Positions 6,872 through 14,503 of a stretch of DNA of 20,239 nucleotides are shown here, piece after piece. The stretch comes from Moraxellaceae bacterium. Its GTDB lineage: Bacteria; Pseudomonadota; Gammaproteobacteria; Pseudomonadales; Moraxellaceae. The DNA is taken from the NCBI GenBank assembly GCA_003543245.1, contig DPJB01000019.1:53786-74024 (forward strand). Reading direction: 5' to 3'. The stretch's first letter is position 1, and each line of letters opens with the position of its first letter. Below the pieces are notes generated by a model, which saw nothing but the letters and a program-made list of their open reading frames with translations, did no database searches and had not been told where the DNA came from. Position numbers and translations under genes: made by a program.

Positions 6872-8089
6872 TCAACGGGCACCGGTCATGTAGGGCTTGA
6901 GTTCCAGCTTGGCGATAAGACGACGGTGCACTTCATCCGGGCCATCAGCCAGACGCAGTGACCGACAATACGAGAACAGGTTGGTCAACGGCAAATCATC
7001 CGACACGCCCATGCCACCGTGCATCTGGATGGCATCGTCAATAATCTGCAGCGCCATGCTCGGGGCCACCACCTTGATCTGGGAAATTTCACTCATGGCG
7101 GCCTTGTTGCCCACCTTGTCCATCATCCACGCCGCCTTGAGCGTGAGCAGCCGTGCCTGTTCGATACTCATGCGTGCATTGGCAATCACATCGCCATTGC
7201 CGCCCAGCAGGGCCAGTGGCTTGCCGAAGGCAACGCGGCTGATCGAGCGCTGGCACATCAGTTCGAGCGCGCGCTCGGCCGCACCGATGGCACGCATGCA
7301 GTGATGGATGCGGCCCGGGCCAAGACGCCCCTGCGCCACCTCGAAACCACGGCCGGGGCCGGCGATGAAACTCTTCACTGGCACACGCACATTGGTGAAC
7401 GTGACCTCGCCATGACCAAACGGCTCGTCCAGCTTGCCGTACACGGGCAGCATGCGTTCGATCTTAAGGCCTGGCGTGCCCATGGGCACCAGCACCATGG
7501 AATGACGTGCATGCCTGGGGGCATCCGGATCGGTATTGGTAAGGCCCATGAAGATCACGAACCTGCAGTTGGGGTGCCCAATGCCCGAGCTCCACCACTT
7601 GCGGCCATTCAGCACAATCTCGTCGCCTTCAACGATGGCAGTGGCGGCCATGTTGGTGGCATCGCTGGAAGCCACGTCCGGCTCGGTCATGCAGAAAGCC
7701 GAACGGATCTCACCATTAAGCAGCGGCTTAAGCCACTGCTCCTTCTGTTCTTTGCTACCGTACTTGACCAGCACTTCCGCGTTACCGGTGTCTGGCGCAT
7801 TGCAGTTGAATACCTCGGCGGAAAACAGGTTGCGACCCATTTCCTCAGCCAGCGGGGCGTAATCCAGATTGGAGAGGCCGGGGCCCCACTCGCTTTCGGG
7901 CAGGAAGAGGTTCCACAGGCCGGCCGCTTTCGCCTTGGCCTTGAGTTCTTCCATCACGGCCGGCTGCTCCCACGGCGCCTTGTGCAACGCCTCCAGCCAC
8001 GCCTTTTCAGCCGGGTTCACTTCATCGGTCATGAACTGGCGTAGGCGGGCCAGGTAGTCCTGGCAACGGGGGGAATAGGCAAAATCCAT
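6872..8089 (-). CDS. Acyl-CoA dehydrogenase family protein, ACAD10/ACAD11 type
   Basis: A 405-residue FAD-dependent acyl-CoA dehydrogenase fold protein. Diagnostic blocks are NCNAPDTGN at 95-103, CMTEPDVASSDATN at 133-146, KWWSSG at 164-169, GRLGPGRIHHCMR at 254-266 and ADGPDEVH at 381-388. I recognise the same strings in the C-terminal half of human ACAD11. In medium-chain acyl-CoA dehydrogenase the loop corresponding to ADGPDEVH carries the catalytic Glu; here the aligned residue appears to be D382. LvaC and ACAD11 are known to act on phosphorylated 4-hydroxyacyl-CoA rather than to do simple beta-oxidation. The ATG has GGAG about 7 nt upstream. It is the first gene of the minus-strand cluster, divergent from lysR, and is followed by the kinase after 28 bp. 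Confidence 0.95.
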   Translation of the reverse strand: MDFAYSPRCQDYLARLRQFMTDEVNPAEKAWLEALHKAPWEQPAVMEELKAKAKAAGLWNLFLPESEWGPGLSNLDYAPLAEEMGRNLFSAEVFNCNAPDTGNAEVLVKYGSKEQKEQWLKPLLNGEIRSAFCMTEPDVASSDATNMAATAIVEGDEIVLNGRKWWSSGIGHPNCRFVIFMGLTNTDPDAPRHARHSMVLVPMGTPGLKIERMLPVYGKLDEPFGHGEVTFTNVRVPVKSFIAGPGRGFEVAQGRLGPGRIHHCMRAIGAAERALELMCQRSISRVAFGKPLALLGGNGDVIANARMSIEQARLLTLKAAWMMDKVGNKAAMSEISQIKVVAPSMALQIIDDAIQMHGGMGVSDDLPLTNLFSYCRSLRLADGPDEVHRRLIAKLELKPYMTGAR

Positions 8090-8151
8090 GGCGTGCTCCG
8101 TGAGTCACTGGAAGGAAAGTGGATCAAGCCTAGTCGCTGAGCTACAATTCG

Positions 8152-8164
8152 TCTAATCAATAGA
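8152..8164. promoter_or_regulatory. Candidate LysR-type T-N11-A operator
   Basis: TCTA-ATCAA-TAGA is a perfect inverted repeat with 4-bp arms and has exactly the T-N11-A length and form expected of LysR-family boxes. It lies near the middle of the 136-bp lysR/acyl-CoA dehydrogenase divergent region, 62 bp from each start. I saw no convincing sigma-70 promoter for either gene and no -24/-12 sigma-54 site. Confidence 0.5.
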
Positions 8165-8189
8165 TTGCATAGCAACATATTCATTTAAT

Positions 8190-8205
8190 GCATGATACGT
8201 CATGC
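8190..8205. repeat. Palindrome in the lysR leader, possible second operator
   Basis: GCATGA-TACG-TCATGC is an inverted repeat with perfect 6-bp arms and a 4-bp centre. It lies 20 bp upstream of the preferred lysR start and covers the alternative upstream ATG at 8202, so it could be an autoregulatory site or a small leader hairpin. Confidence 0.4.
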
Positions 8206-8225
8206 CCGCGAACGGATGCTACAGG

Positions 8226-9143
8226 ATGGACATACGACGGCTGGACCTCAACCTGCTGGTGGTACTGGAGGCCATTCATGCCGAGGGCAGCCTGACCCGG
8301 GCGGCCCGCCGCCTGAACCTGAGCCAGCCAGCCCTCAGCCATGCACTTGCCCGCCTTCGTGAGGCGCTGGATGACCCCCTGTTCCTGCGTCAGGGCAACC
8401 GCATGGTGCCCACGCCGCGCACTCAGCGCCTGATTGCCCCGCTACACGCGGCACTGGGTCTGATTGCAGAAGGCATCCAGGAGGGTGCACGCTTTGACGC
8501 GGCACGCTCACAGCAGGAGTTCCGTCTTGGCATGCGTGACATTTTCGAGTCTACCGCCCTGCCCGGCCTGCTCAACCGCTTGCGCGAAGATGCACCCGGC
8601 GTACGGCTGGCCAGCGTGCGTACCGACCGGCGCGAACTGGAAAACGACCTGATTGATGGCCAACTGGATGTGGCCATGGATGTACTGCTGCCTCTGGCAC
8701 CGGACATTCGCCGCATGAAACTCGCCGAGGACCGCCTGGTGGTAGTAGCGCGCAAGGATCACCCCTCCGTGAAAAGGGGCCGGATTGATCTGGCAGCCTA
8801 CCTGCAGGCGGGACACATACTGGTGTCATCCCGCCGGCGCGGCCCCGGTTTTGAGGATCAGGAGCTGGCACGACTGGGGCACGAGCGCGCGATTGTGCTG
8901 CGTTGCCAGCATTATTTTGCAGCGTGTCGTGTCGTGGGTGCGTCGGACTATCTGCTCACCATGCCGGCAGGTTATGCCACGCTGGCGAATACGGGACTGG
9001 AAAACCGGCTGCTGGAACTGCCCGTACCACTGCCACCACTGGATGTGTACCTGTACTGGCATGAAAGCCGTGACAACGATCCAGCCAACCTCTGGCTGCG
9101 TGAAAAGATCACCGGGCTTTATGCCGGCCAGATAGCGTCATGA
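8226..9143 (+). CDS. LysR-family transcriptional regulator
   Basis: A 305-residue regulator. The N-terminal winged helix-turn-helix runs from RRLDLNLLVVLEAI through SLTRAARRLNLSQPALSHALARLRE to DPLFLRQGNRMVPTPR, which is classic for LysR proteins. The rest is a periplasmic-binding-protein-like effector domain with FRLGMRDIFE opening the first lobe. The ATG at 8226 is preferred because MDIRRLDLNLL is the usual start and CGGA lies 9 nt upstream. An in-frame ATG at 8202 has no ribosome site and overlaps a palindrome. It is divergent from the acyl-CoA dehydrogenase gene, the usual arrangement for a LysR protein that controls its neighbour, so the inducer may be a pathway acid or acyl-CoA. It converges on the HD-GYP gene with only 9 bp between stops. 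Confidence 0.95.
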   Translation: MDIRRLDLNLLVVLEAIHAEGSLTRAARRLNLSQPALSHALARLREALDDPLFLRQGNRMVPTPRTQRLIAPLHAALGLIAEGIQEGARFDAARSQQEFRLGMRDIFESTALPGLLNRLREDAPGVRLASVRTDRRELENDLIDGQLDVAMDVLLPLAPDIRRMKLAEDRLVVVARKDHPSVKRGRIDLAAYLQAGHILVSSRRRGPGFEDQELARLGHERAIVLRCQHYFAACRVVGASDYLLTMPAGYATLANTGLENRLLELPVPLPPLDVYLYWHESRDNDPANLWLREKITGLYAGQIAS

Positions 9144-9152
9144 AAAGCGGCA

Positions 9153-10775
9153 TCAGGCCAGGTACGCCGAAGCATCCGTGATATCCAGCTGATCCGGCCG
9201 CAGATAAATACGCGCATATTTTTCCCACACACGCGAACTCACGAACAGCCTGAACAGATCCGGATCAATGTGATTCTGCTGCTGCATTTTCTGCAGGATA
9301 CCCAGTGCCTGCGATATCTTCATCGGTGCCTTGTAGGGGCGTTCGCTGGCGGTGAGGGCCTCGAAAATATCGGCAATCGCCATCATGCGTGCTGGCCACG
9401 ACATCTGTTCACGCTTGAGACCGCGCGGAAACCCGGTGCCATCCATTTTTTCATGATGGCCACCGGCATACTCCGGTACCCGCTTGAGGTTTTTCGGAAA
9501 CGGCAGGGACTCCAGCATCTGGATGGTGACCGTCATGTGGTCATTGATTTTCTGCCGCTCCTCGAACGACAGCGTGCCGCGCTCGATACAGAGGAATTTC
9601 ACTTCCTCTTCCGTCAGGACGGGTTTTTCCATGCCCAGATGATCACGCCACTTGTGCCCGGCAATACGCTTCACCCGCGCCTGATCCTCCGGCTTCATGA
9701 ACTCGCCACCCACATTGGCTTTTTCAATGAACAGGCAATCATCCCGCAGAGTGGCCAGCTCTTCTTCCAGTATCTCCTGGAGCGCACCCACACGCTCCGG
9801 CTGCGCCTGCATCTGGCGCAGGAATGACAGCTCCAGTGTCACCATTGCTGCGGCAAAGCGGGTTTTGACGGCATCAATACCATCCAGCATGAGGTGCAGC
9901 TTGGTCGCCTTGTCCAGCAGGGAGTCCGGTGTCGCCAGCTTGCCGCAGTCATGCATCCAGGACGCGACACGAAGTTCGTACCACTGGCTTTCATCAAGAT
10001 TGAACTCTGCCAGCGGGCCCTCATAGGTCTCGCAAGCGGCCTGCGCAATCAGTTCGGTCAGCACGGGTACACGCTGGCAATGCGCAGACGTATGTGCCGA
10101 CTTGGCGTCAATCGCCTGGGCAATCACCTTGATAAAGGCATCGAGCAGGTCCTTGTGGTCCTGCAGCAGGATCTGGTTATCCAGGGCAATGGCTGCACTG
10201 GAGGCCAGTGCCACCACGATGGGCTCCAGGTTTTTCGGGAACTCGACGGTCTCGCCGGTGTCCGGGTTTTTCGCATTCACCAGTTGCAGCACACCAATGA
10301 TTTCGTCGGCGTGATTGCACAGCGGCACCGTCAGGAATGACTTGGAGCGATAACCCGAACGGGCATCGAATGCCTTGGTGCCGGAGAAGTCGAGGTTATC
10401 GGCAAAATAGGCATCCTCAATATTCACCAGCTCACGGGTGAGTGCCGTGTGCGTGGCAATGTTGTTGTGATTGGGGGTGCCGTCCTCGTGATAGAGGTGC
10501 AAGGGGGCAATCTCGATGGGGTTGCCGGAGGTTCCACCCAGCCGCAGCATCAGCGAATTGGTACGCAGGATCTCGAACTCGAGAACGGGACGGCCCTCTT
10601 CCTTTTCCTTGATCAGGTAAAGCGTGCCGCCGTCGGCATGGGTGATGTCCTGTGCCGCATCCAGAATGCGCTCGAACAGGCGAGACGTATTGCGTTCGCC
10701 AGAGAGGGCGGTACTGATTTCGATCAGTCGCCAGAACAGGCGCTGATCAAGTTCGGTCGACACAGCAAGAGGCAT
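9153..10775 (-). CDS. GAF and HD-GYP domain signalling protein (putative cyclic-di-GMP phosphodiesterase)
   Basis: A 540-residue cytosolic protein. A GAF sensor domain occupies about residues 25-200 (with GYRSKSFLTVPLCN and GVLQLVNAKN). The HD-GYP half follows: HDCGK at 275-279, then HHEKMDGTGFP at 440-450 and DIFEALTASERPYK. HD-GYP domains hydrolyse cyclic-di-GMP; the GYP signature is GFP here, so activity is likely but not certain. About 110 residues (roughly 295-405) separate HDCGK from LSFEERQKINDHM, which are nearly adjacent in canonical members. I recall this longer form in other gammaproteobacteria. The ATG at 10775 has AGGG 9 nt upstream. Extension to 10865 is possible but has no ribosome site and reaches almost to the fadD terminator. 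The input to the GAF domain is unknown. Confidence 0.92.
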   Translation of the reverse strand: MPLAVSTELDQRLFWRLIEISTALSGERNTSRLFERILDAAQDITHADGGTLYLIKEKEEGRPVLEFEILRTNSLMLRLGGTSGNPIEIAPLHLYHEDGTPNHNNIATHTALTRELVNIEDAYFADNLDFSGTKAFDARSGYRSKSFLTVPLCNHADEIIGVLQLVNAKNPDTGETVEFPKNLEPIVVALASSAAIALDNQILLQDHKDLLDAFIKVIAQAIDAKSAHTSAHCQRVPVLTELIAQAACETYEGPLAEFNLDESQWYELRVASWMHDCGKLATPDSLLDKATKLHLMLDGIDAVKTRFAAAMVTLELSFLRQMQAQPERVGALQEILEEELATLRDDCLFIEKANVGGEFMKPEDQARVKRIAGHKWRDHLGMEKPVLTEEEVKFLCIERGTLSFEERQKINDHMTVTIQMLESLPFPKNLKRVPEYAGGHHEKMDGTGFPRGLKREQMSWPARMMAIADIFEALTASERPYKAPMKISQALGILQKMQQQNHIDPDLFRLFVSSRVWEKYARIYLRPDQLDITDASAYLA

Positions 10776-10869
10776 GATCACTGACCCTGGAAACATTATT
10801 GCTGACTCTAGCACAAGCGACAGTCGTGGCCACGATCCCGGAGCACTGCTCGTCACCCTGGTCATGAGG

Positions 10870-10910
10870 CTGCAATAAATAAGCCCCGGAACGGGGCTTA
10901 TTTATTGCAG
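10870..10910. terminator. Rho-independent terminator after fadD, perfect 19-bp stem
   Basis: CTGCAATAAATAAGCCCCG, a GAA loop and its exact reverse complement form an uninterrupted stem. The GC-rich core is flanked by TTATTTATT on the distal arm, so it can act in either direction. It starts 9 bp beyond the fadD stop and separates fadD from the HD-GYP gene. Confidence 0.85.
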
Positions 10911-10918
10911 ATGGCGAC

Positions 10919-12577
10919 TTACTTGTCGCGCAGCTCACGCCGCAGTATCTTGCCGACCGGGGTCTTGGGCAGATCGTCACGAAACACGATGTGGCGCGGC
11001 ACCTTGTAGCCAGTGAGGTTGGCACGCATATGCGCCATCAGTGACTCAACCGTCAGCGCGGGGTCTTTCCTGACGACGAACAGCTTTACCGCCTCGCCGG
11101 ACTTGTCATCAGGCACGCCCACCGCAGCGCTTTCCAGCACACCCTCGTGACCTACCGCCACTTCCTCGATCTCGTTCGGGTATACGTTAAAGCCTGACAC
11201 CAGGATCATGTCCTTCTTGCGGTCCACAATGCGGACATAGCCGTCCGGCTGGATCAGGGCGATATCACCGGTCTTCAGCCAGCCGTCAGCGTCGATGGTC
11301 TCGGCAGTGGACTCGGGGCGCTGCCAGTAGCCCTTCATGACTTGCGGGCCCTGCACACACAATTCACCAGGCTCGCCGATCGGCGTTTCGTTGCCGTTGT
11401 CGTCGACCGTTTTCACGGTGGTATTGGGCACCGGCATGCCAATGGTGCCAATCTGGGAATAACCCGGCGGGTTCATGGTGACCACCGGCGAGGTTTCGGT
11501 CATGCCAAAGCCTTCGGACACGCGGCAGCCCGTGATGCGTTCCCACTCTTCCGCCGCATGGTGCTGCATGGCCATGCCGCCGGCAGCGGTGGTCTTGAGG
11601 GCAGAGAAATCAAGCTTGCGGAAGTCCTCGTTGTTCATCAGGGCAACAAACAGCGTATTCAGGCCGGCAAACGAAGTGAACTTCCACTTGGCCAGTTCTT
11701 TCACAAACGCAGGCAGGTCACGCGGATTGGTAATGAGAATGGCATGGCCACCCATTTCCATCATGCCCAGACAACACACGGTAAACGCAAAGATGTGGTA
11801 CAGCGGCAGAGGGGCAATCATGACCTCTTTGCCCATCTCGAAATTGGTGAGCACGGCCTTCATCTGCAGCAGATTGGCGACCAGATTGCCGTGGGTAAGC
11901 ATGGCACCCTTGGCAACACCGGTGGTGCCGCCCGTGTATTGCAGCACGGCGATATCGGAACGGTGTGGCGTCGCTTCAACCAGCTTGCTGCGCTTGCCGC
12001 GCGACAGCACATCCGTAAAACGGATCGCACCGGGAATATTGAACGCCGGCACCATCTTCTTGACCTTGCGCACCACAAAATTGGTGAGCAGGCTCTTGAA
12101 GCCGGGCAACATGTCACCCACTTCGGTAATGATCACGTGCTTGATGCCAGTATGCGGCACCACTTCCTGCACCAGATTGCCGAAATTGGCCAGTGCCACC
12201 AGTGCCTTGGCACCGGAGTCGTTGAACTGGTGTGTCATTTCACGCGCGGTGTAAAGCGGATTGGTGTTGACGACAACCAGACCAGCGCGCATTGCGCCGA
12301 ACACGGCCACCGGATACTGCAGCAGGTTAGGCATCTGCACGGCAATGCGGTCACCCGGCTTGAGATCGGTGTTGTTCTGCAGATAGGCAGCAAATGCAGC
12401 AGAGTACTGGTCAAGCTCACGATAAGTCAGGCTGCGCCCCATATTGCTGAACGCGGGCTTGTCGGCAAATTTCTTGCAGGACTCATGAAACACATCAAGC
12501 ACGGAGTCATAGGCTTCCACATCAACCGTGAAAGGCACTTCAGACGGGTACTTGTCCTTCCAGAAATCAGCTTGCAT
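10919..12577 (-). CDS. fadD: Long-chain-fatty-acid--CoA ligase FadD
   Basis: A 552-residue ATP-dependent fatty acyl-CoA synthetase that feeds fatty acids into beta-oxidation, acting at the inner face of the cytoplasmic membrane. The motifs are in order: YTGGTTGVAKG at 214-224, PLPLYHIFAFT, GFGMTETSP at 356-364, the FACS signature starting DGWLKTGD at 431-438 and running through DRKKDMILVSGFNVYPNEIE, and the C-terminal PVGKILRREL with the catalytic lysine. Length and motifs match bacterial FadD. The ATG has AGGAG 8 nt upstream. It lies 58 bp downstream of the M61 peptidase gene on the same strand and ends at a strong hairpin terminator. Organisms of this kind often have several fadD copies, so which numbered paralogue this is cannot be decided. 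Confidence 0.95.
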   Translation of the reverse strand: MQADFWKDKYPSEVPFTVDVEAYDSVLDVFHESCKKFADKPAFSNMGRSLTYRELDQYSAAFAAYLQNNTDLKPGDRIAVQMPNLLQYPVAVFGAMRAGLVVVNTNPLYTAREMTHQFNDSGAKALVALANFGNLVQEVVPHTGIKHVIITEVGDMLPGFKSLLTNFVVRKVKKMVPAFNIPGAIRFTDVLSRGKRSKLVEATPHRSDIAVLQYTGGTTGVAKGAMLTHGNLVANLLQMKAVLTNFEMGKEVMIAPLPLYHIFAFTVCCLGMMEMGGHAILITNPRDLPAFVKELAKWKFTSFAGLNTLFVALMNNEDFRKLDFSALKTTAAGGMAMQHHAAEEWERITGCRVSEGFGMTETSPVVTMNPPGYSQIGTIGMPVPNTTVKTVDDNGNETPIGEPGELCVQGPQVMKGYWQRPESTAETIDADGWLKTGDIALIQPDGYVRIVDRKKDMILVSGFNVYPNEIEEVAVGHEGVLESAAVGVPDDKSGEAVKLFVVRKDPALTVESLMAHMRANLTGYKVPRHIVFRDDLPKTPVGKILRRELRDK

Positions 12578-12635
12578 TACATTGCTCCTGCATTGTTATT
12601 GGCATGTCGCTTGTCAACGGACACCAGACGCCGGT

Positions 12636-14444
12636 TCAGCGCCCAAGAATCCAGCTCTCCACCCGATGACGGGCATCGCTGTCATCAGGCAATTGCAGCA
12701 CACAGGTATCCTGCGGAGCCTGCCCCACAGTCACCCTGAACTGCATCAGTTCATCACGACGGAAGGCATGTACATCCAGCACATCGCCCGGCCGCCGTGC
12801 GGCAACCACTTTTTCAATGGTGGTGCCGTTCACGCGCAAACCATCCAGCGCCACAATCACATCACCGGCAGAGAGCCCGGACTGCTGCGCGGCACCACCC
12901 GCAAACACCAGCTGCAACTGGGCACCACCATCGGCATTCTGTACCTTGATGCCCAGTGACGGTTTTGCAGCACTTTCCACCACCGGTTTGCCTCCGCTGT
13001 CTGCGGCATTTTCTGCAGCACGCAGCGTCCACTGCACGCCACGTGCAGCCAGCAACTCCTGCAAGGGCAACTCTGTCGTCCCGTGCAGGGCCTGCTGCCA
13101 GAAATCCTCCAGCGAATCCCCGCACAATTCTGCAGCAATGCGCGGGATATCATCGTCCTGCAGCCCGATACCCGTCTGTCCATGCTCACGCCAGAGGCGC
13201 AGCATGAGGGTATCCAGCGAGACCCGGTCACCGCTCCTGCTACGCAGGAGCAGATCCAGGCACAGGGCAATCAGTGCACCTTTGACGTAGTAACTGACAA
13301 TGGCATTGGGCGAGTTTTCGTCCTGCCTGTAGTACTTGCTCCAGGCATCCAGACTGGACTCGCTCACGCTCTGGCGAAACCGGCCGGGGGTGCGCAAGTG
13401 CCGGGTGATCTGCTGGGCCAGCAACTCCAGATAGCCCTGGCTGGACACCAGGCCGGCGCGCGCCAGCATCAGGTCATCATAGTAGGACGTGATGCCCTCG
13501 AACGCCCACAGCAGTGACGTATGGGTTTCGGCGCGCAGATCATAAGGCATGAAAACAGCAGGTTTAATCCGCTTGACGTTCCAGCTGTGGAAATATTCAT
13601 GACTGCAAAGTCCGAGGAAGGTCTTGTAGCGCTCGCCGGGATTGGCCTCAGGCTCGCCCTGTTGGGGCAGGTCATCGCGGGAACACAGTAACGCCGTCGA
13701 AGCCCGGTGCTCCAGACCGCCATAGCCGCTGCCCACCGCCGTGACCAGAAACACATACCGTGAAAACGGTGCCGGCTCGCCGAAAAAACGGATCTGGGTG
13801 CTGCATATCTGCTCCAGATCCCGCAGCAGGCGTGGCATGTCGGCCCGGTGGCGGCCCGTAATGACCACTTCGTGCTCCACACCGCAGGCCGTAAAGGCGG
13901 CATGGGTAAACGTACCCATCTCGACCGGGTGATCAATCAGGGCATCATAGTTTTCAGCATGATAGGAGCCAAAACCCAGCGGGGCCGCGCCCAGCCGTGG
14001 CAGGCTGGTTGCCACCCGCCAGTCCCATGCCACACCGGCCGGTTGTTCTATGCTGACCTCATGCGGTACGTCCTCCTGGCCATCCACTGCCAGAAACACG
14101 GAGGTGCCATTGAAGAAGCCATGGGTCTGGTCGAGATGGGCACCACGCACGGAAAGATCCCAGGCATAGACCTCGTAGCGCAGGGTGAGCGGACCGGACA
14201 CCGGATCACACTGCCACTCCGATTTGCCCAGCTTGCGCACGGCCACCGTCTTGCCGTCCGAATCGGTGCCGACAATGGCCCCGACATGCCGGGAGAAATC
14301 CCGGATCATGTAGCTACCGGGAATCCAGTTCGGCAGCGTCAGGCGTTGTCCGTCGGGTGTCGGGTTGACGATATGCAGCTCAACCTCGAAAAGGTGGGAT
14401 TCGGGTCGGCTGGAACCGATTCGATAACAGACAGCAGCGGTCAT
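12636..14444 (-). CDS. M61 family metallopeptidase with C-terminal PDZ domain
   Basis: A 602-residue protein of the glycyl aminopeptidase (M61) family. The zinc site HEYFHSWNVKRIKP has the HExxH at 282-286, and E316 in WAFEGITSYYDD is the probable third ligand. The preceding GSGYGGLEHR and the N-terminal NWIPGSYMIRDFSRHV are conserved in the family. A PDZ domain at about 510-575 contains SGLSAGDVIVALDG. Family members cleave N-terminal Gly or Ala; the true substrate here is unknown. No signal peptide is visible with the ATG at 14444, which has GGGGAG 10 nt upstream, so it is probably cytosolic. An upstream in-frame extension to 14546 runs through the start of the divergent hydrolase and is rejected. 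It may be cotranscribed with fadD. Confidence 0.93.
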   Translation of the reverse strand: MTAAVCYRIGSSRPESHLFEVELHIVNPTPDGQRLTLPNWIPGSYMIRDFSRHVGAIVGTDSDGKTVAVRKLGKSEWQCDPVSGPLTLRYEVYAWDLSVRGAHLDQTHGFFNGTSVFLAVDGQEDVPHEVSIEQPAGVAWDWRVATSLPRLGAAPLGFGSYHAENYDALIDHPVEMGTFTHAAFTACGVEHEVVITGRHRADMPRLLRDLEQICSTQIRFFGEPAPFSRYVFLVTAVGSGYGGLEHRASTALLCSRDDLPQQGEPEANPGERYKTFLGLCSHEYFHSWNVKRIKPAVFMPYDLRAETHTSLLWAFEGITSYYDDLMLARAGLVSSQGYLELLAQQITRHLRTPGRFRQSVSESSLDAWSKYYRQDENSPNAIVSYYVKGALIALCLDLLLRSRSGDRVSLDTLMLRLWREHGQTGIGLQDDDIPRIAAELCGDSLEDFWQQALHGTTELPLQELLAARGVQWTLRAAENAADSGGKPVVESAAKPSLGIKVQNADGGAQLQLVFAGGAAQQSGLSAGDVIVALDGLRVNGTTIEKVVAARRPGDVLDVHAFRRDELMQFRVTVGQAPQDTCVLQLPDDSDARHRVESWILGR

Positions 14445-14503
14445 GCCGGGATGGCTCCCCTGAGAAGTAGTAATCTGACAAGCAGAACGAAAGGCCAAGA
14501 ATA

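Noticed and set aside
7019..8044. A 341-codon plus-strand frame opposite the acyl-CoA dehydrogenase
   Set aside because: Antisense shadow produced by the codon bias of the real gene; low-complexity His-rich product and no homologous motif.
12587..12620. TTGACA on the minus strand between the M61 gene and fadD, as a fadD promoter -35
   Set aside because: The only hexamer at 17-bp spacing is poor and would place the transcript start on or past the ribosome site.
11342..12739. A 465-codon open frame on the plus strand opposite fadD
   Set aside because: It is a full antisense shadow of fadD. The translation is rich in His, Gly and Arg without any recognisable domain, and no ribosome site precedes it.
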